From Deinococcus sp. Leaf326 (lineage in GTDB: Bacteria; Deinococcota; Deinococci; Deinococcales; Deinococcaceae), in assembly GCF_001424185.1 (NCBI RefSeq), contig NZ_LMOM01000054.1:171703-235702 (forward strand): a stretch of DNA of 64,000 nucleotides, read 5' to 3'. The notes under the pieces were generated by a model that ran no database searches, was not told the DNA's origin, and saw only the letters and a program-made list of their open reading frames with translations. The position numbers were made by a program, and so were the translations under genes. How positions within the stretch are numbered: the first letter of the stretch is position 1; the number at the start of each line of letters is the position of its first letter. Below are positions 1 to 7,958 of the stretch, piece by piece.

Positions 1-57
1 GTCCTCGTGGCGTGGCCGCGCCGCGAGCCGGCCGCCGCGCTGCCCCAGGAGCCCTAA
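1..57 (+). CDS. C-terminal end of an upstream gene (partial)
   Basis: Frame 1 is open from the window edge and ends at TAA (55-57), giving 18 codons rich in Arg, Ala and Pro with GC-rich third positions like the neighbouring host genes. Its position just before an independent start signal (113-118) fits the tail of a rightward gene. It is too short to identify and could be a chance open frame. Confidence 0.3.
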   Translation, partial: VLVAWPRREPAAALPQEP

Positions 58-112
58 GAGCCGCTCAAGCCCGAAGGTATGGCCCGGTACCCCACGCGAC
101 AGCCGCAGCCGT

Positions 113-118
113 TAGGCT
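113..118 (+). promoter_or_regulatory. -10 box of a leaderless promoter for the sulfite-oxidase-like gene
   Basis: TAGGCT lies exactly 6 nt upstream of the ATG at 125, with no Shine-Dalgarno sequence between. The same TANNNT-N6-start geometry recurs at other genes in this window and fits the leaderless transcripts known from Deinococcus. No -35 hexamer is evident. Confidence 0.5.
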
Positions 119-124
119 GCCTCC

Positions 125-721
125 ATGCTTGGCAAGTTCTTCAAGAAACCGGCCGACGACATGGGGGGGCGCGTTCCGCCCGGTCAGACCCTCACCACCC
201 GCTTTCCGGTCCTCACCTACGGTCCGGCGCAGCACTACGACCAGAGCGAAGTGGTCGTGAAGATCACCGGACTGGCCGAGGAAAAGACCTTCACCTGGGG
301 CGACCTGTTGGCCCTGCCGCAGACTACCCTGACCTATGACATCCACTGCGTGACCCACTGGAGCAAGCTCGACACGACCTGGACCGGGGTGCGCGTGACC
401 GATCTGATGGAACACCTGAGCCTGCTGCCCGGCGCGTCCCACGTCATGCAGCACTCGGTCGGGGGCTATACCACCAACCTCAGCCTCGAGGATTTCGCGC
501 GGCCCGAGAACCTGCTGGCCCACACCTTCGGCGGCGAGCCGCTGGCCCCCGAACACGGCGGCCCCCTGCGGCTGGTCGTGCCGCACCTGTACTTCTGGAA
601 GAGCGCCAAGTGGCTGACCGAGCTGGAATTCATGGACCGCGACCGCGCCGGATTCTGGGAGAAGAACGGGTACCACATGCGCGGCGATCCCTTCAAGGAG
701 GAGCGGTACGACGACGACTGA
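125..721 (+). CDS. Sulfite oxidase-like molybdopterin oxidoreductase (YuiH type)
   Basis: This 198-aa soluble protein matches the small single-domain sulfite-oxidase-like family. Such proteins bind a molybdopterin cofactor through one cysteine; here that is Cys75 in the segment DIHCVTHWSKLDTTW. Further typical elements are the GVRVTDLM segment and the VPHLYFWKSAKW motif near residue 155. There is no signal peptide and no dimerisation domain, so it is the minimal YuiH form, probably cytoplasmic. The ATG is chosen because of the TAGGCT box 6 nt upstream. The physiological substrate of this subgroup is not known. The next gene starts about 45 bp downstream and could be cotranscribed. Confidence 0.85.
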   Translation: MLGKFFKKPADDMGGRVPPGQTLTTRFPVLTYGPAQHYDQSEVVVKITGLAEEKTFTWGDLLALPQTTLTYDIHCVTHWSKLDTTWTGVRVTDLMEHLSLLPGASHVMQHSVGGYTTNLSLEDFARPENLLAHTFGGEPLAPEHGGPLRLVVPHLYFWKSAKWLTELEFMDRDRAGFWEKNGYHMRGDPFKEERYDDD

Positions 722-764
722 GGCGGGGGCCGGGGCCGACCTGACCGGCGGCGGCGAGTATCTC

Positions 765-1289
765 GTGCCCGACGTGCTGGAAGACGGCCTGACGCTGGTG
801 CTCGTCGGCACGGCGCCCAGCCGGATCAGCGCGCGGGCGCGGGCCTACTACGCCAATCCCAGCAACAAGTTCTGGTCGACGCTGGCGGCGGTGGGTCTGA
901 CCCCCCGGCAGCTCGCGCCGCAGGAGTACGCCGCGCTGCCCCGCTATGGTATCGGCCTGACCGACGTCGCCAAGCGCCACAGCGGAGTGGACGCGGCCCT
1001 GCCGACCGGGGCCTGGGCACCCCACGAACTGCGGGACAAGGTGCGGCGCTACCGGCCCCGGCTGGTGGCCTTCACGAGCAAGCGCGGCGCGGCCGAGACG
1101 CTGGGGGTGCCGACCGGCCGCCTGCCCTACGGCCCACAGCCGGAGCCGCTGGAGGGCGCGGAACTGTGGGTCCTGCCCTCGACCAGCCCCCTGGGCCACA
1201 CCCACTTTCAGCTCGGGCCGTGGGAGGCGCTCGCGGCGCGGGTCAGGGCGCTGCGGCCGGAAGGGTCAGCCGACACAGATACCGGTTGA
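765..1289 (+). CDS. mug: G:T/U mismatch-specific DNA glycosylase (Mug)
   Basis: This protein (174 aa) belongs to the Mug/TDG uracil-DNA glycosylase family, which removes uracil or thymine from mismatches with guanine in base-excision repair. The N-terminal active-site motif GTAPSRISARARAYYANP and the following NKFW are visible near residues 15-37, and the C-terminal PSTSPLGHTH loop matches the second conserved motif. The GTG at 765 is one possible start. The frame stays open upstream into the 3' end of the previous gene (a GEYLVPDVL-like run), so a longer form is possible. Its 3' end overlaps the convergent acetyltransferase gene by 47 bp. Confidence 0.85.
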   Translation: MPDVLEDGLTLVLVGTAPSRISARARAYYANPSNKFWSTLAAVGLTPRQLAPQEYAALPRYGIGLTDVAKRHSGVDAALPTGAWAPHELRDKVRRYRPRLVAFTSKRGAAETLGVPTGRLPYGPQPEPLEGAELWVLPSTSPLGHTHFQLGPWEALAARVRALRPEGSADTDTG

Positions 1290-1671
1290 CCTTCCACGGA
1301 GAGGGCACCGCACTGACCACGAAGCCCAAACGGCGGTAGAAGCCCACTGCGCCGTCATCCGTCTGTGCCCAGATGCTCCGGACCGCCAGGGCTTTGGCGG
1401 CCGCGTACACCAGCGCGCGGCCGTACCCCCGCCCGGTATGTGCCGGGGCCGTACCGATGTGCCGGAGTTCGGCGCCCGGTCCGCCGGCTTCCAGGTGGAC
1501 CCCCGCTGCGCTGACCACCACGCCCCCGATCTCCCAGGCGAAGACCTGCCCGCCCGCGCCGCTGCGGTAGGCAGTCAGCTCCTGCTGCACTCGCTCGGGG
1601 TTAGGAAACATCGCGCGGGCGAGCAGTGCCCCGAGTTCGGGGGTCAGGGCAGGGGAGACGAGCAGGGTCAT
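1243..1671 (-). CDS. GNAT-family N-acetyltransferase
   Basis: This 142-aa protein is a single GNAT domain. The acetyl-CoA pyrophosphate-binding motif is visible as HTGRGYGRALV near residue 85, preceded by the beta strand ELRHIGTAP and followed by WAQTDDGAVGFYRRLGF, a typical GNAT C-terminal half. The start is the ATG at 1671 (MTLLVSP); an upstream GTG would add seven residues. The substrate cannot be told from sequence. The gene is convergent with mug and overlaps its last 47 bp. Confidence 0.8.
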   Translation of the reverse strand: MTLLVSPALTPELGALLARAMFPNPERVQQELTAYRSGAGGQVFAWEIGGVVVSAAGVHLEAGGPGAELRHIGTAPAHTGRGYGRALVYAAAKALAVRSIWAQTDDGAVGFYRRLGFVVSAVPSPWKVNRYLCRLTLPAAAP

Positions 1672-1754
1672 GCCCCAGCATCGGGGAGGCACAGGCCATC
1701 CGGCATCGGCCAGAACGCGGATGAGGTCGGGAGTCGTTGCCCCAGGCCTGCCCG

Positions 1755-2291
1755 TTACTCCCCGGCCGGCAGCGTCTGAAGGGTGCGTACCGGCAGCGCC
1801 AGAGTCGCGCCCGCACGCCCGAAGGCCGCCAGTACCCCGGTCAGGTCACCGCCGGCCCGCTCGACGAGCCGCGCGAGCGCGAGCGCGGTGCCGCCCGAGG
1901 CGATCACGTCCTGCACGATGGCGACCCGCTTTCCCCGCAGCCGCTCGGCGTGTGGGCCGTCGAGCCACAGCGTCTCGGCGACGCCCAGGGGCATGCTGGG
2001 CACCTCCTGAATAAGGGGGGACTGCATGTAGGTGCGGCGTTTTTTGCGGGCGGCCACGTAGGGCAGTCCACTGCGGTCGCTCAGTTCGTGCGCCAGGGGT
2101 AGGGAGTTGGTCACGACGGTGAGCAGTATCTCGGTGCCTTCCGGGATCAGGGGGAGCAGCGCCCCGGCCGCAGCGTTCGTCAGTTCGCTGTCGCCGATGA
2201 ATTCGACCAGCGGCACGCGCCCGGCATTGCCGACCTGCACCGTGGGAAGCTCGCGCCGGACGCCGCCGACCGTAATGCTCAGGTTGTTCAT
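1755..2291 (-). CDS. Purine/adenine-type phosphoribosyltransferase family protein
   Basis: The protein has 178 aa and shows the type I phosphoribosyltransferase PRPP loop, [17 protein letters not shown], near residues 120-136. An N-terminal half with [10 protein letters not shown] resembles adenine/xanthine phosphoribosyltransferases and PurR-like regulators. It probably binds PRPP and either salvages a purine base or senses PRPP; the sequence does not settle which. The start is set by a TACTCT box 6 nt upstream of the ATG. The next leftward gene, hisIE, lies about 40 bp upstream on the same strand. Confidence 0.75.
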   Translation of the reverse strand: MNNLSITVGGVRRELPTVQVGNAGRVPLVEFIGDSELTNAAAGALLPLIPEGTEILLTVVTNSLPLAHELSDRSGLPYVAARKKRRTYMQSPLIQEVPSMPLGVAETLWLDGPHAERLRGKRVAIVQDVIASGGTALALARLVERAGGDLTGVLAAFGRAGATLALPVRTLQTLPAGE

Positions 2292-2297
2292 GTCCCC

Positions 2298-2303
2298 AGA
2301 GTA
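2298..2303 (-). promoter_or_regulatory. -10 box of a leaderless promoter for the phosphoribosyltransferase gene
   Basis: On the minus strand TACTCT is followed by 6 nt and then the ATG at 2291. No ribosome binding site is visible, so initiation is probably leaderless. Confidence 0.45.
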
Positions 2304-2330
2304 GCGGCCGGCGAGCCCGCGCTGTCCGGT

Positions 2331-2993
2331 TCAGCCGACCTCTTTGGGTCCCTTCAGGCCGGTGCGGCCCTCTCGGGCGTGCAGCACGGCCGCCACGTCG
2401 GCGGGCGACACCCCCACCTCGGCCAGCGCGAACAGCGTGTGGAACAGCAGGTCGGCCGCCTCGGTCGCCAGCTCGGCGCGGTCGCCGTTCTTGGCGGCCA
2501 GCAGCACCTCGCCCGCCTCCTCGCTGATCTTCTTCAGGACCCGGTCCAGGCCACCGGCGTGCAGCCGCGCCACGTAGCTGTTTTCCGGCAGGGTGGCGAG
2601 GCGCTCGGTGATGGTCGCGTACACGCGCTCCAGCGTGCCGTCCAGGCCGGTGCTGCCGGTGTCCTGTGCATGCATCAGCGGCGTGTGAAAGCATGAATAC
2701 GCGCCGGTATGGCACGCCGGGCCGGTCTGGAGGACGCGGTACAGCACGCTGTCGCCGTCGCAGTCGGCCTGTACGCCGACCACCTGCTGCGTGTGGCCGC
2801 TCGTCGCGCCCTTGACCCACTGTTCGGCGCGCGAACGGCTGTAGTACGTCGCCTCGCGGGTGGCGAGGGTGCGCTCCAGCGCGGCGCGGTCGGCATAGGC
2901 CTGCATCAGGACTGCGCCGCTGCCGGCGTCCTGGGTCACGACCGGAATCAGGCCACGTTCGTCGAACTTGAGAAGGGACAGGTCAGAACTCAT
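2331..2993 (-). CDS. hisIE: Bifunctional phosphoribosyl-AMP cyclohydrolase / phosphoribosyl-ATP pyrophosphatase
   Basis: This 220-aa protein fuses the two enzymes that carry out the second and third steps of histidine synthesis. Residues 1-115 are HisI: the WVKGATSGH motif and the metal-binding cluster [11 protein letters not shown] and CHTGAYSCF are intact. Residues 120-220 are HisE, with the acidic [16 protein letters not shown] helix of the all-alpha NTP pyrophosphohydrolases. The ATG at 2993 has an AGG-rich site just upstream. hisF follows upstream on the same strand about 90 bp away, so the two probably act as a small his cluster; the other his genes are not in the window. Confidence 0.95.
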   Translation of the reverse strand: MSSDLSLLKFDERGLIPVVTQDAGSGAVLMQAYADRAALERTLATREATYYSRSRAEQWVKGATSGHTQQVVGVQADCDGDSVLYRVLQTGPACHTGAYSCFHTPLMHAQDTGSTGLDGTLERVYATITERLATLPENSYVARLHAGGLDRVLKKISEEAGEVLLAAKNGDRAELATEAADLLFHTLFALAEVGVSPADVAAVLHAREGRTGLKGPKEVG

Positions 2994-3081
2994 GGCTACC
3001 TCGGGAAAGGGGCCGGGCGGGCTGGCCGCCGGGCTGGAGATTCGGGAAGGGAAAACGGGAAGGCGCAGGTGGGGCGGGCGC

Positions 3082-3861
<780 letters not shown>

Positions 3862-3868
3862 GCCCGGC

Positions 3869-3874
3869 AGTGTA
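3869..3874 (-). promoter_or_regulatory. -10 box of a leaderless promoter for hisF
   Basis: Minus-strand TACACT is followed by 7 nt and the GTG start of hisF. It supports the short HisF N-terminus and leaderless expression. Confidence 0.45.
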
Positions 3875-4019
3875 CGCCCCACACGCCGGTACGCCGCGCC
3901 GCCTGTGCAGGCGTGCCGGACGGCCGGCAACCAAAGGTGCCCGGCAGCGCAGCGATTCTCAGAAAGCCTTGATAGAATCTTTAATGGTGACAGCGCAGAC
4001 CTGTAGCTGGGGAGGCAGT

Positions 4020-4436
4020 GTGGAGCGGCGACGAATTCTTCTGATCGACGACAATCCTAACGATGTCGAGCTCGCGCTCGACGCCCTCGACGTGTCTCCG
4101 GAAACGGACGTCCGGGTGGCGAACAGTGGGGTCGAGGCCATCCGGTTGCTGCTCGACCGCACCGAGCCGCTTCCGGATCTGATCCTGCTCGATCTCAAGA
4201 TGCCGCACATGGACGGATTGGCCGTGCTCGACGCCATCCGGGGCGAGGCGAAACTGCCCGACGTGCCGGTGGTGATGCTCACGACAAGCGGCGACGAGCG
4301 CGACATTCAGGCGTCGTATGCCCATGGGGCGAGCGGCTACGTGGTCAAGCCCCTGGAATTCGGGCAGTTCCGCGCGGCGATGGCCACCATCCAGGCCTTC
4401 TGGATGGGCCTGAACCGCCGCCCCGACCTGCACTGA
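4020..4436 (+). CDS. Single-domain response regulator (Rcp1-like receiver)
   Basis: The protein (138 aa) is a stand-alone CheY-like receiver with no output domain. The acidic pocket (IDDNPND, residues 9-15), phosphoacceptor Asp58 in LILLDLKMP, the Thr pair at 88-89 and Lys110 in YVVKPLE are all present. The [11 protein letters not shown] start resembles Rcp1-type regulators that pair with phytochrome or hybrid histidine kinases. No kinase is in the window. GTG at 4020 is preferred because a GGAGG site lies at 4011-4015; an in-frame ATG at 3986 would add 11 atypical residues. Confidence 0.85.
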   Translation: MERRRILLIDDNPNDVELALDALDVSPETDVRVANSGVEAIRLLLDRTEPLPDLILLDLKMPHMDGLAVLDAIRGEAKLPDVPVVMLTTSGDERDIQASYAHGASGYVVKPLEFGQFRAAMATIQAFWMGLNRRPDLH

Positions 4437-4512
4437 GAGTCCTGTGCTTCCGGGGGCCAGGCCAGGCCTTGCGCGGCCCTTCATGCCCCCGCACGCCCCA
4501 CGGACGCGCCGC

Positions 4513-4518
4513 TAAGCT
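4513..4518 (+). promoter_or_regulatory. -10 box of a leaderless promoter for the DUF72 gene
   Basis: TAAGCT lies 6 nt upstream of the ATG at 4525, the same arrangement as at 113-118 and other host genes here. Confidence 0.5.
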
Positions 4519-4524
4519 GGCCCC

Positions 4525-5373
<849 letters not shown>

Positions 5374-5424
5374 ACTCTCCTTGTCCGTAGGTTGCTTACC
5401 CCTCCCTACAGGACACTTCCAGCT

Positions 5425-5458
5425 AGGGCAGCCCTCCAAGGTTGCCCTACGATTTTTT
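5425..5458 (+). terminator. Intrinsic terminator behind the DUF72 hybrid
   Basis: A 9-bp stem (5425-5433 with 5440-5448, one G-T pair) with a 6-nt loop is followed by a run of six T at 5453-5458. It lies on the phage side, so in the free phage it would terminate the integrase transcript; in the lysogen it serves the hybrid DUF72 gene. Confidence 0.7.
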
Positions 5459-5474
5459 ACCCCGGCCAAAAAAA

Positions 5475-5500
5475 GCCCCGGATACGCTCCGGGGTTCTTT
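5475..5500. terminator. Bidirectional terminator
   Basis: A perfect 7-bp stem, CCCCGGA at 5476-5482 with TCCGGGG at 5488-5494, and 5-nt loop. Seven A precede it, so the minus-strand transcript of the coiled-coil gene ends in a T run, and TTCTTT follows on the plus strand. It separates the convergent DUF72 hybrid and leftward prophage genes. Confidence 0.75.
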
Positions 5501-5787
5501 CATGCAAGCAGGCTGCCTTGTACCCGCTGTTCGGTTAGAGAGGTCTGTAGGTCCGTCATCTGCTCACTCAGGCCCTCCAACATCTTTGACAGCGCCGCAC
5601 ACTCCCTCTCCAACTCTGCCCTCTGCGCCTCCAAGACCCTATGAGTCTCAAGAAGGGCGTCTACTAGCTGGTCTGTCCTGTCCATCAAGGAAACAATATC
5701 CCCGGTAACGCCTTCTGCTAAGTCCTCTAGTCTTGCTTCTGTCTTATCCTGCCTGCTTGTTAGATGTAGTAATAGTTGTTTAATCAT
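5500..5787 (-). CDS. Small coiled-coil prophage protein, function unknown
   Basis: This 95-aa protein is almost wholly helical, with heptad-like repeats of Leu, Glu and Arg (residues 30-90; for example HRVLEAQRAELERECAALSKMLEGL cut short here as HRVLEAQRAELE and CAALSKMLEGL). It has no membrane segment or catalytic motif. It is the last of three leftward genes at the left prophage end, opposite to all other left-half genes. A TAAACT box sits 6 nt upstream of its ATG, suggesting its own leaderless promoter. I do not recognise the family; a dimeric partner or regulator for the neighbouring membrane proteins is only a guess. Confidence 0.6.
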   Translation of the reverse strand: MIKQLLLHLTSRQDKTEARLEDLAEGVTGDIVSLMDRTDQLVDALLETHRVLEAQRAELERECAALSKMLEGLSEQMTDLQTSLTEQRVQGSLLA

Positions 5788-5793
5788 GACTAC

Positions 5794-5799
5794 AGTTTA
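5794..5799 (-). promoter_or_regulatory. -10 box of a leaderless promoter for the coiled-coil gene
   Basis: Minus-strand TAAACT, 6 nt, then ATG at 5787; no Shine-Dalgarno sequence is present. Confidence 0.4.
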
Positions 5800-5823
5800 A
5801 AGTAGCTTGGTGAATAAGTCTAA

Positions 5824-6420
5824 TCACCTCTTGGGTAGGTCAATGTCCCTAAGTGCAAGATTTATGGTCTTCTTACTGAGCCTAGTAGCATCTTCTGAGC
5901 TACTGATGAAACCTCCGAAAAACCTGTCAAATTGGATGCTATCCATATTTATTGCGTCTTGCTCGTTATTTATCTCTTCGGCTAGCCTAACTAATCTATT
6001 TACAACTATAATAGAATCATAATAAGCATTTCTGGTGTCTTCTGCCAGGAGTGATACATACTTCTCGTTAGGCTGCTCTAGTCTTAGAAGTTCTCTTCTA
6101 AGGGCACCTACCGAGTAGATAAACTCTGTTTCTGGTTGGTAATTAGGTTGGTCGGCAGCCTGACTAAAACTTGTATAATACCTGTCTATGAGTCTAATAA
6201 CTTTATACAAGTATCCTGCTATTTCTTCAAAGCCTTTATAACGTTCCTTGTAAAATATGTCGTATTTTCTGCCTTTGTTGGCAAGCCCAAAACCTACCCA
6301 AGCCCCTAGGAGTGCAAGTAAACCAGTAAGGACGGCAGGGGCAAAGGCCGTAAAGAGAGCCTTCTGAGTCAATCCCCAGAAGACGACGGGTGTGGGGTCT
6401 ACCGTAGGTAGTGGCGGCAT
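5824..6420 (-). CDS. Membrane-anchored prophage protein, paralogue A
   Basis: The protein (198 aa) has one N-terminal membrane segment (about residues 22-48, LLALLGAWVGFGLA) followed by a basic stop-transfer stretch NKGRKYDIFYKERYKGFEEIAGY and a helical cytoplasmic domain ending in RDIDLPKR. The same architecture and the same conserved stretches occur in the adjacent upstream gene, so the two arose by duplication. I see no enzymatic motif. Membrane location, the leftward lysogeny-side position and its own start signal make superinfection exclusion or phage defence a reasonable guess, not a demonstrated function. An envelope sensor is another possibility. Confidence 0.65.
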   Translation of the reverse strand: MPPLPTVDPTPVVFWGLTQKALFTAFAPAVLTGLLALLGAWVGFGLANKGRKYDIFYKERYKGFEEIAGYLYKVIRLIDRYYTSFSQAADQPNYQPETEFIYSVGALRRELLRLEQPNEKYVSLLAEDTRNAYYDSIIVVNRLVRLAEEINNEQDAINMDSIQFDRFFGGFISSSEDATRLSKKTINLALRDIDLPKR

Positions 6421-6425
6421 GACTA

Positions 6426-6431
6426 AGGATA
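6426..6431 (-). promoter_or_regulatory. -10 box of a leaderless promoter for paralogue A
   Basis: Minus-strand TATCCT, 5 nt, then ATG at 6420, without a ribosome binding site. Confidence 0.4.
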
Positions 6432-6455
6432 CAGAGAGGACAGGATGTATGTTGC

Positions 6456-7088
6456 TTACTTGCGGGGCAAGTCAACGTCCCTGAACGCCGATTCAATGAG
6501 AGCCTCTGCTTTCTGCTCCAAGTCTGCAAGGTCAGAGTTCAGGCGCTCAATCTTCCCTCTAAGAACTTCGGGGTTTGTTTCTTTATCCGGCTTTTGACCC
6601 TGCCAAACTATTGACTGCATGTAGAGTTTAGTTTTGAAGTGGGCAACAAGAAGATGACCAAGATTGTTCTTAGACTCGTCTGATAAAAGAACTGCACTAC
6701 TTCTGTTAGCTTTGGTCTCTTCCAGCATTAACACTTTATCCTCGGCAAACTCACCAAAGACATACAGTCCTTCCGGGTCAGTTCTGGTCTCTGATGCAAG
6801 ATAAATCCTGAACTCCTTGGAAGTGTCTCTAATGCTATATGCGTATGTTGCTATAGCTTCAAAGCCTTTAAACCGCTCTCTATAGAGGATTTCGTACTTC
6901 CTTCCTCTGTTGGCTAAGTCAAACCCTATCCAAGCCCCGAACAGAGCACCTAAAAGAGTGAGGATAGGAGGGACGAAGAGCCTAAGGAGTTCAAGAGTCC
7001 AGTTGACGGCAGCCGGGGAAGGAGCCGGAGCGGGGGCGACAGGGACAAGAGTAGTCAACGCTGTAATACCCCAGAGGACGGAAACCAT
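6456..7088 (-). CDS. Membrane-anchored prophage protein, paralogue B
   Basis: This 210-aa protein is the sister of the downstream gene. An N-terminal Pro/Ala-rich segment precedes one membrane helix (about residues 35-58, ILTLLGALFGAWIGFDLA), then the shared basic motif NRGRKYEILYRERFKGFEAIA, a helical domain with a coiled-coil-like end (IERLNSDLADLEQKAEALI) and the shared terminus RDVDLPRK. The two paralogues diverge strongly between these ends, which would fit different ligands or partners. The start follows a TATAGT box by 5 nt. Function unknown. Confidence 0.65.
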   Translation of the reverse strand: MVSVLWGITALTTLVPVAPAPAPSPAAVNWTLELLRLFVPPILTLLGALFGAWIGFDLANRGRKYEILYRERFKGFEAIATYAYSIRDTSKEFRIYLASETRTDPEGLYVFGEFAEDKVLMLEETKANRSSAVLLSDESKNNLGHLLVAHFKTKLYMQSIVWQGQKPDKETNPEVLRGKIERLNSDLADLEQKAEALIESAFRDVDLPRK

Positions 7089-7093
7089 ACGGC

Positions 7094-7099
7094 ACTATA
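7094..7099 (-). promoter_or_regulatory. -10 box of a leaderless promoter for paralogue B
   Basis: Minus-strand TATAGT, 5 nt, ATG at 7088. The box is part of a direct repeat of GGGTATAG (two copies 14 bp apart on the minus strand), so a second upstream -10 or a repressor half-site is possible. Confidence 0.45.
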
Positions 7100-7123
7100 C
7101 CCAGTCCCTATACCCAACCAGAT

Positions 7124-7163
7124 ACCCCCTGTAATTTGCGTGGTTAGTTACAGGGGGTTTTCT
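7124..7163 (+). terminator. Strong inverted repeat with T run (terminator-like)
   Basis: A perfect 11-bp inverted repeat (7124-7134 with 7148-7158) with a 13-nt loop is followed by TTTTCT. As a rightward terminator it would stop antisense transcription coming from the leftward module. It lies just upstream of the leftward start at 7088 and could instead be an operator. Confidence 0.5.
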
Positions 7164-7436
7164 ACGCCGTCCTGCCCTACTGGTAGAGCCTTGCTGCCTA
7201 GGAGTTTCTCCCCGGAGCAAGAACCTTGTTCACTCATGAGGAACTAACCCAGGTGTAGTAAGGTCAAGGACTGAGGTTAAAGAGGTAGGTGGTACTCCGG
7301 GGTTTTAGGGTGTCGGTTTGTACGACAGGCTAGCAGGGCTGTAAGTTCCTCCGGGATTTGAGAACCGAGTAGGAGAGCTACTAAGGCTCTTCTCTAATCT
7401 GGGGTTTTATCTTTTCTATCTCTAGCAAACACCCAA
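7164..7436. other. Non-coding region left of the putative origin
   Basis: No convincing gene is visible. Several short dyads occur, including a GAGAGC/GCTCTT pair around 7371-7392, and two copies of a GGGGTTTTA motif near 7300 and 7400. Together with 7437-7760 it makes about 650 bp of intergenic DNA between divergent modules, the likely control and replication region. Confidence 0.5.
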
Positions 7437-7577
7437 ATACGGTATTTGTTTATTTATCTTTGTTTACTTCTCTTTGTTTATTTACAGTCAGTATTTTGTA
7501 CCACCCCTAGTCAGTATTTTGTACTACCCCTAGTCAGTATTTTGTACCGCTTGGGAGAGGTAGTCAGTATTTTGGAC
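7437..7577. repeat. AT-rich stretch plus four iterons: putative replication origin
   Basis: An AT-rich run (7441-7485) holds three copies of TTGTTTA. It is followed by four direct repeats with the shared core AGTCAGTATTTTG. They start at 7486, 7509, 7532 and 7562, so the spacing is 23, 23 and 30 bp, near whole helical turns. The first two copies share 22 bp with one mismatch. An unwinding element next to iterons, just upstream of a winged-helix initiator gene, is the layout of iteron plasmid origins. The repeats could instead be operators of the ribbon-helix-helix protein. Confidence 0.6.
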
Positions 7578-7698
7578 TAGCTCCTTGGAAATACCCTCTT
7601 AAATCCCCGCAGATAAAAACTATCGGTACTTTTGAGCTTTTCAGAGCTTACTGTTAAACTGTTATTTACAAGAAGTAATAAGAGTAGAGTTATGGGTA

Positions 7699-7727
7699 TT
7701 GACTTATGAATATCAAGAGTGTATACT
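7699..7727 (+). promoter_or_regulatory. Promoter of the RHH-rep operon
   Basis: TTGACT (7699-7704), a 17-bp spacer and TATACT (7722-7727) form a near-consensus vegetative promoter. Transcription would start near 7734 and run through the hairpin at 7760 into the RHH and rep genes. Confidence 0.7.
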
Positions 7728-7759
7728 ATTAACAACTAAGGGTACTAAAGCAATCATAA

Positions 7760-7784
7760 GCGGCAGAGATGCCGCCTCCTTTTT
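7760..7784 (+). terminator. Leader hairpin with T run upstream of the RHH gene
   Basis: GCGGCA (7760-7765) and TGCCGC (7770-7775) form a 6-bp stem with a GAGA loop, followed by CTCC and five T. It sits between the promoter and the first gene of the operon, so it could act as an attenuator limiting rep expression. Confidence 0.45.
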
Positions 7785-7819
7785 ACCCTTATTGTCTGAC
7801 ATTCTTGGAGACTACAACT

Positions 7820-7957
7820 ATGAACAAAGAAGAGAGAGTAACCCTGAGGATAACCTCAGAGTTGCGGAAAAAACTTGAGCACGAAGCTAGGTGTAGTGGA
7901 ATCACCCTTAGTAAGATGATTCATCATCTATTAGAACAACAGCTTAATAGGAGATAA
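7820..7957 (+). CDS. Ribbon-helix-helix (Arc/CopG-like) DNA-binding protein
   Basis: This 45-aa protein has the minimal RHH pattern: a beta strand with alternating residues (RVTLRITSELRKKLE) and two helices split by a Gly turn (SGITLSKMIHHLLEQQL). Such proteins bind operators as dimers of dimers and often repress their own operon. Start ATG 7820 is supported by TTGGAG at 7805-7810. The gene ends one base before the rep ATG, and its last codons contain the rep ribosome binding site AGGAG, so the two are translationally linked. A CopG-like role in limiting Rep, or the prophage repressor role, are both possible. Confidence 0.75.
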   Translation: MNKEERVTLRITSELRKKLEHEARCSGITLSKMIHHLLEQQLNRR

Positions 7958-7958
7958 T

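Noticed and set aside
5824..7088. Toxin-antitoxin pair
   Set aside because: The two genes are paralogues of similar size with membrane helices, not a small toxin with a DNA-binding antitoxin, and each seems to have its own start signal.
7486..7577. Repeats that could be read as a small CRISPR array
   Set aside because: The repeat core is only about 13 bp, spacers are 10-17 bp and partly conserved, and no cas gene is present. Iterons or operators fit better.
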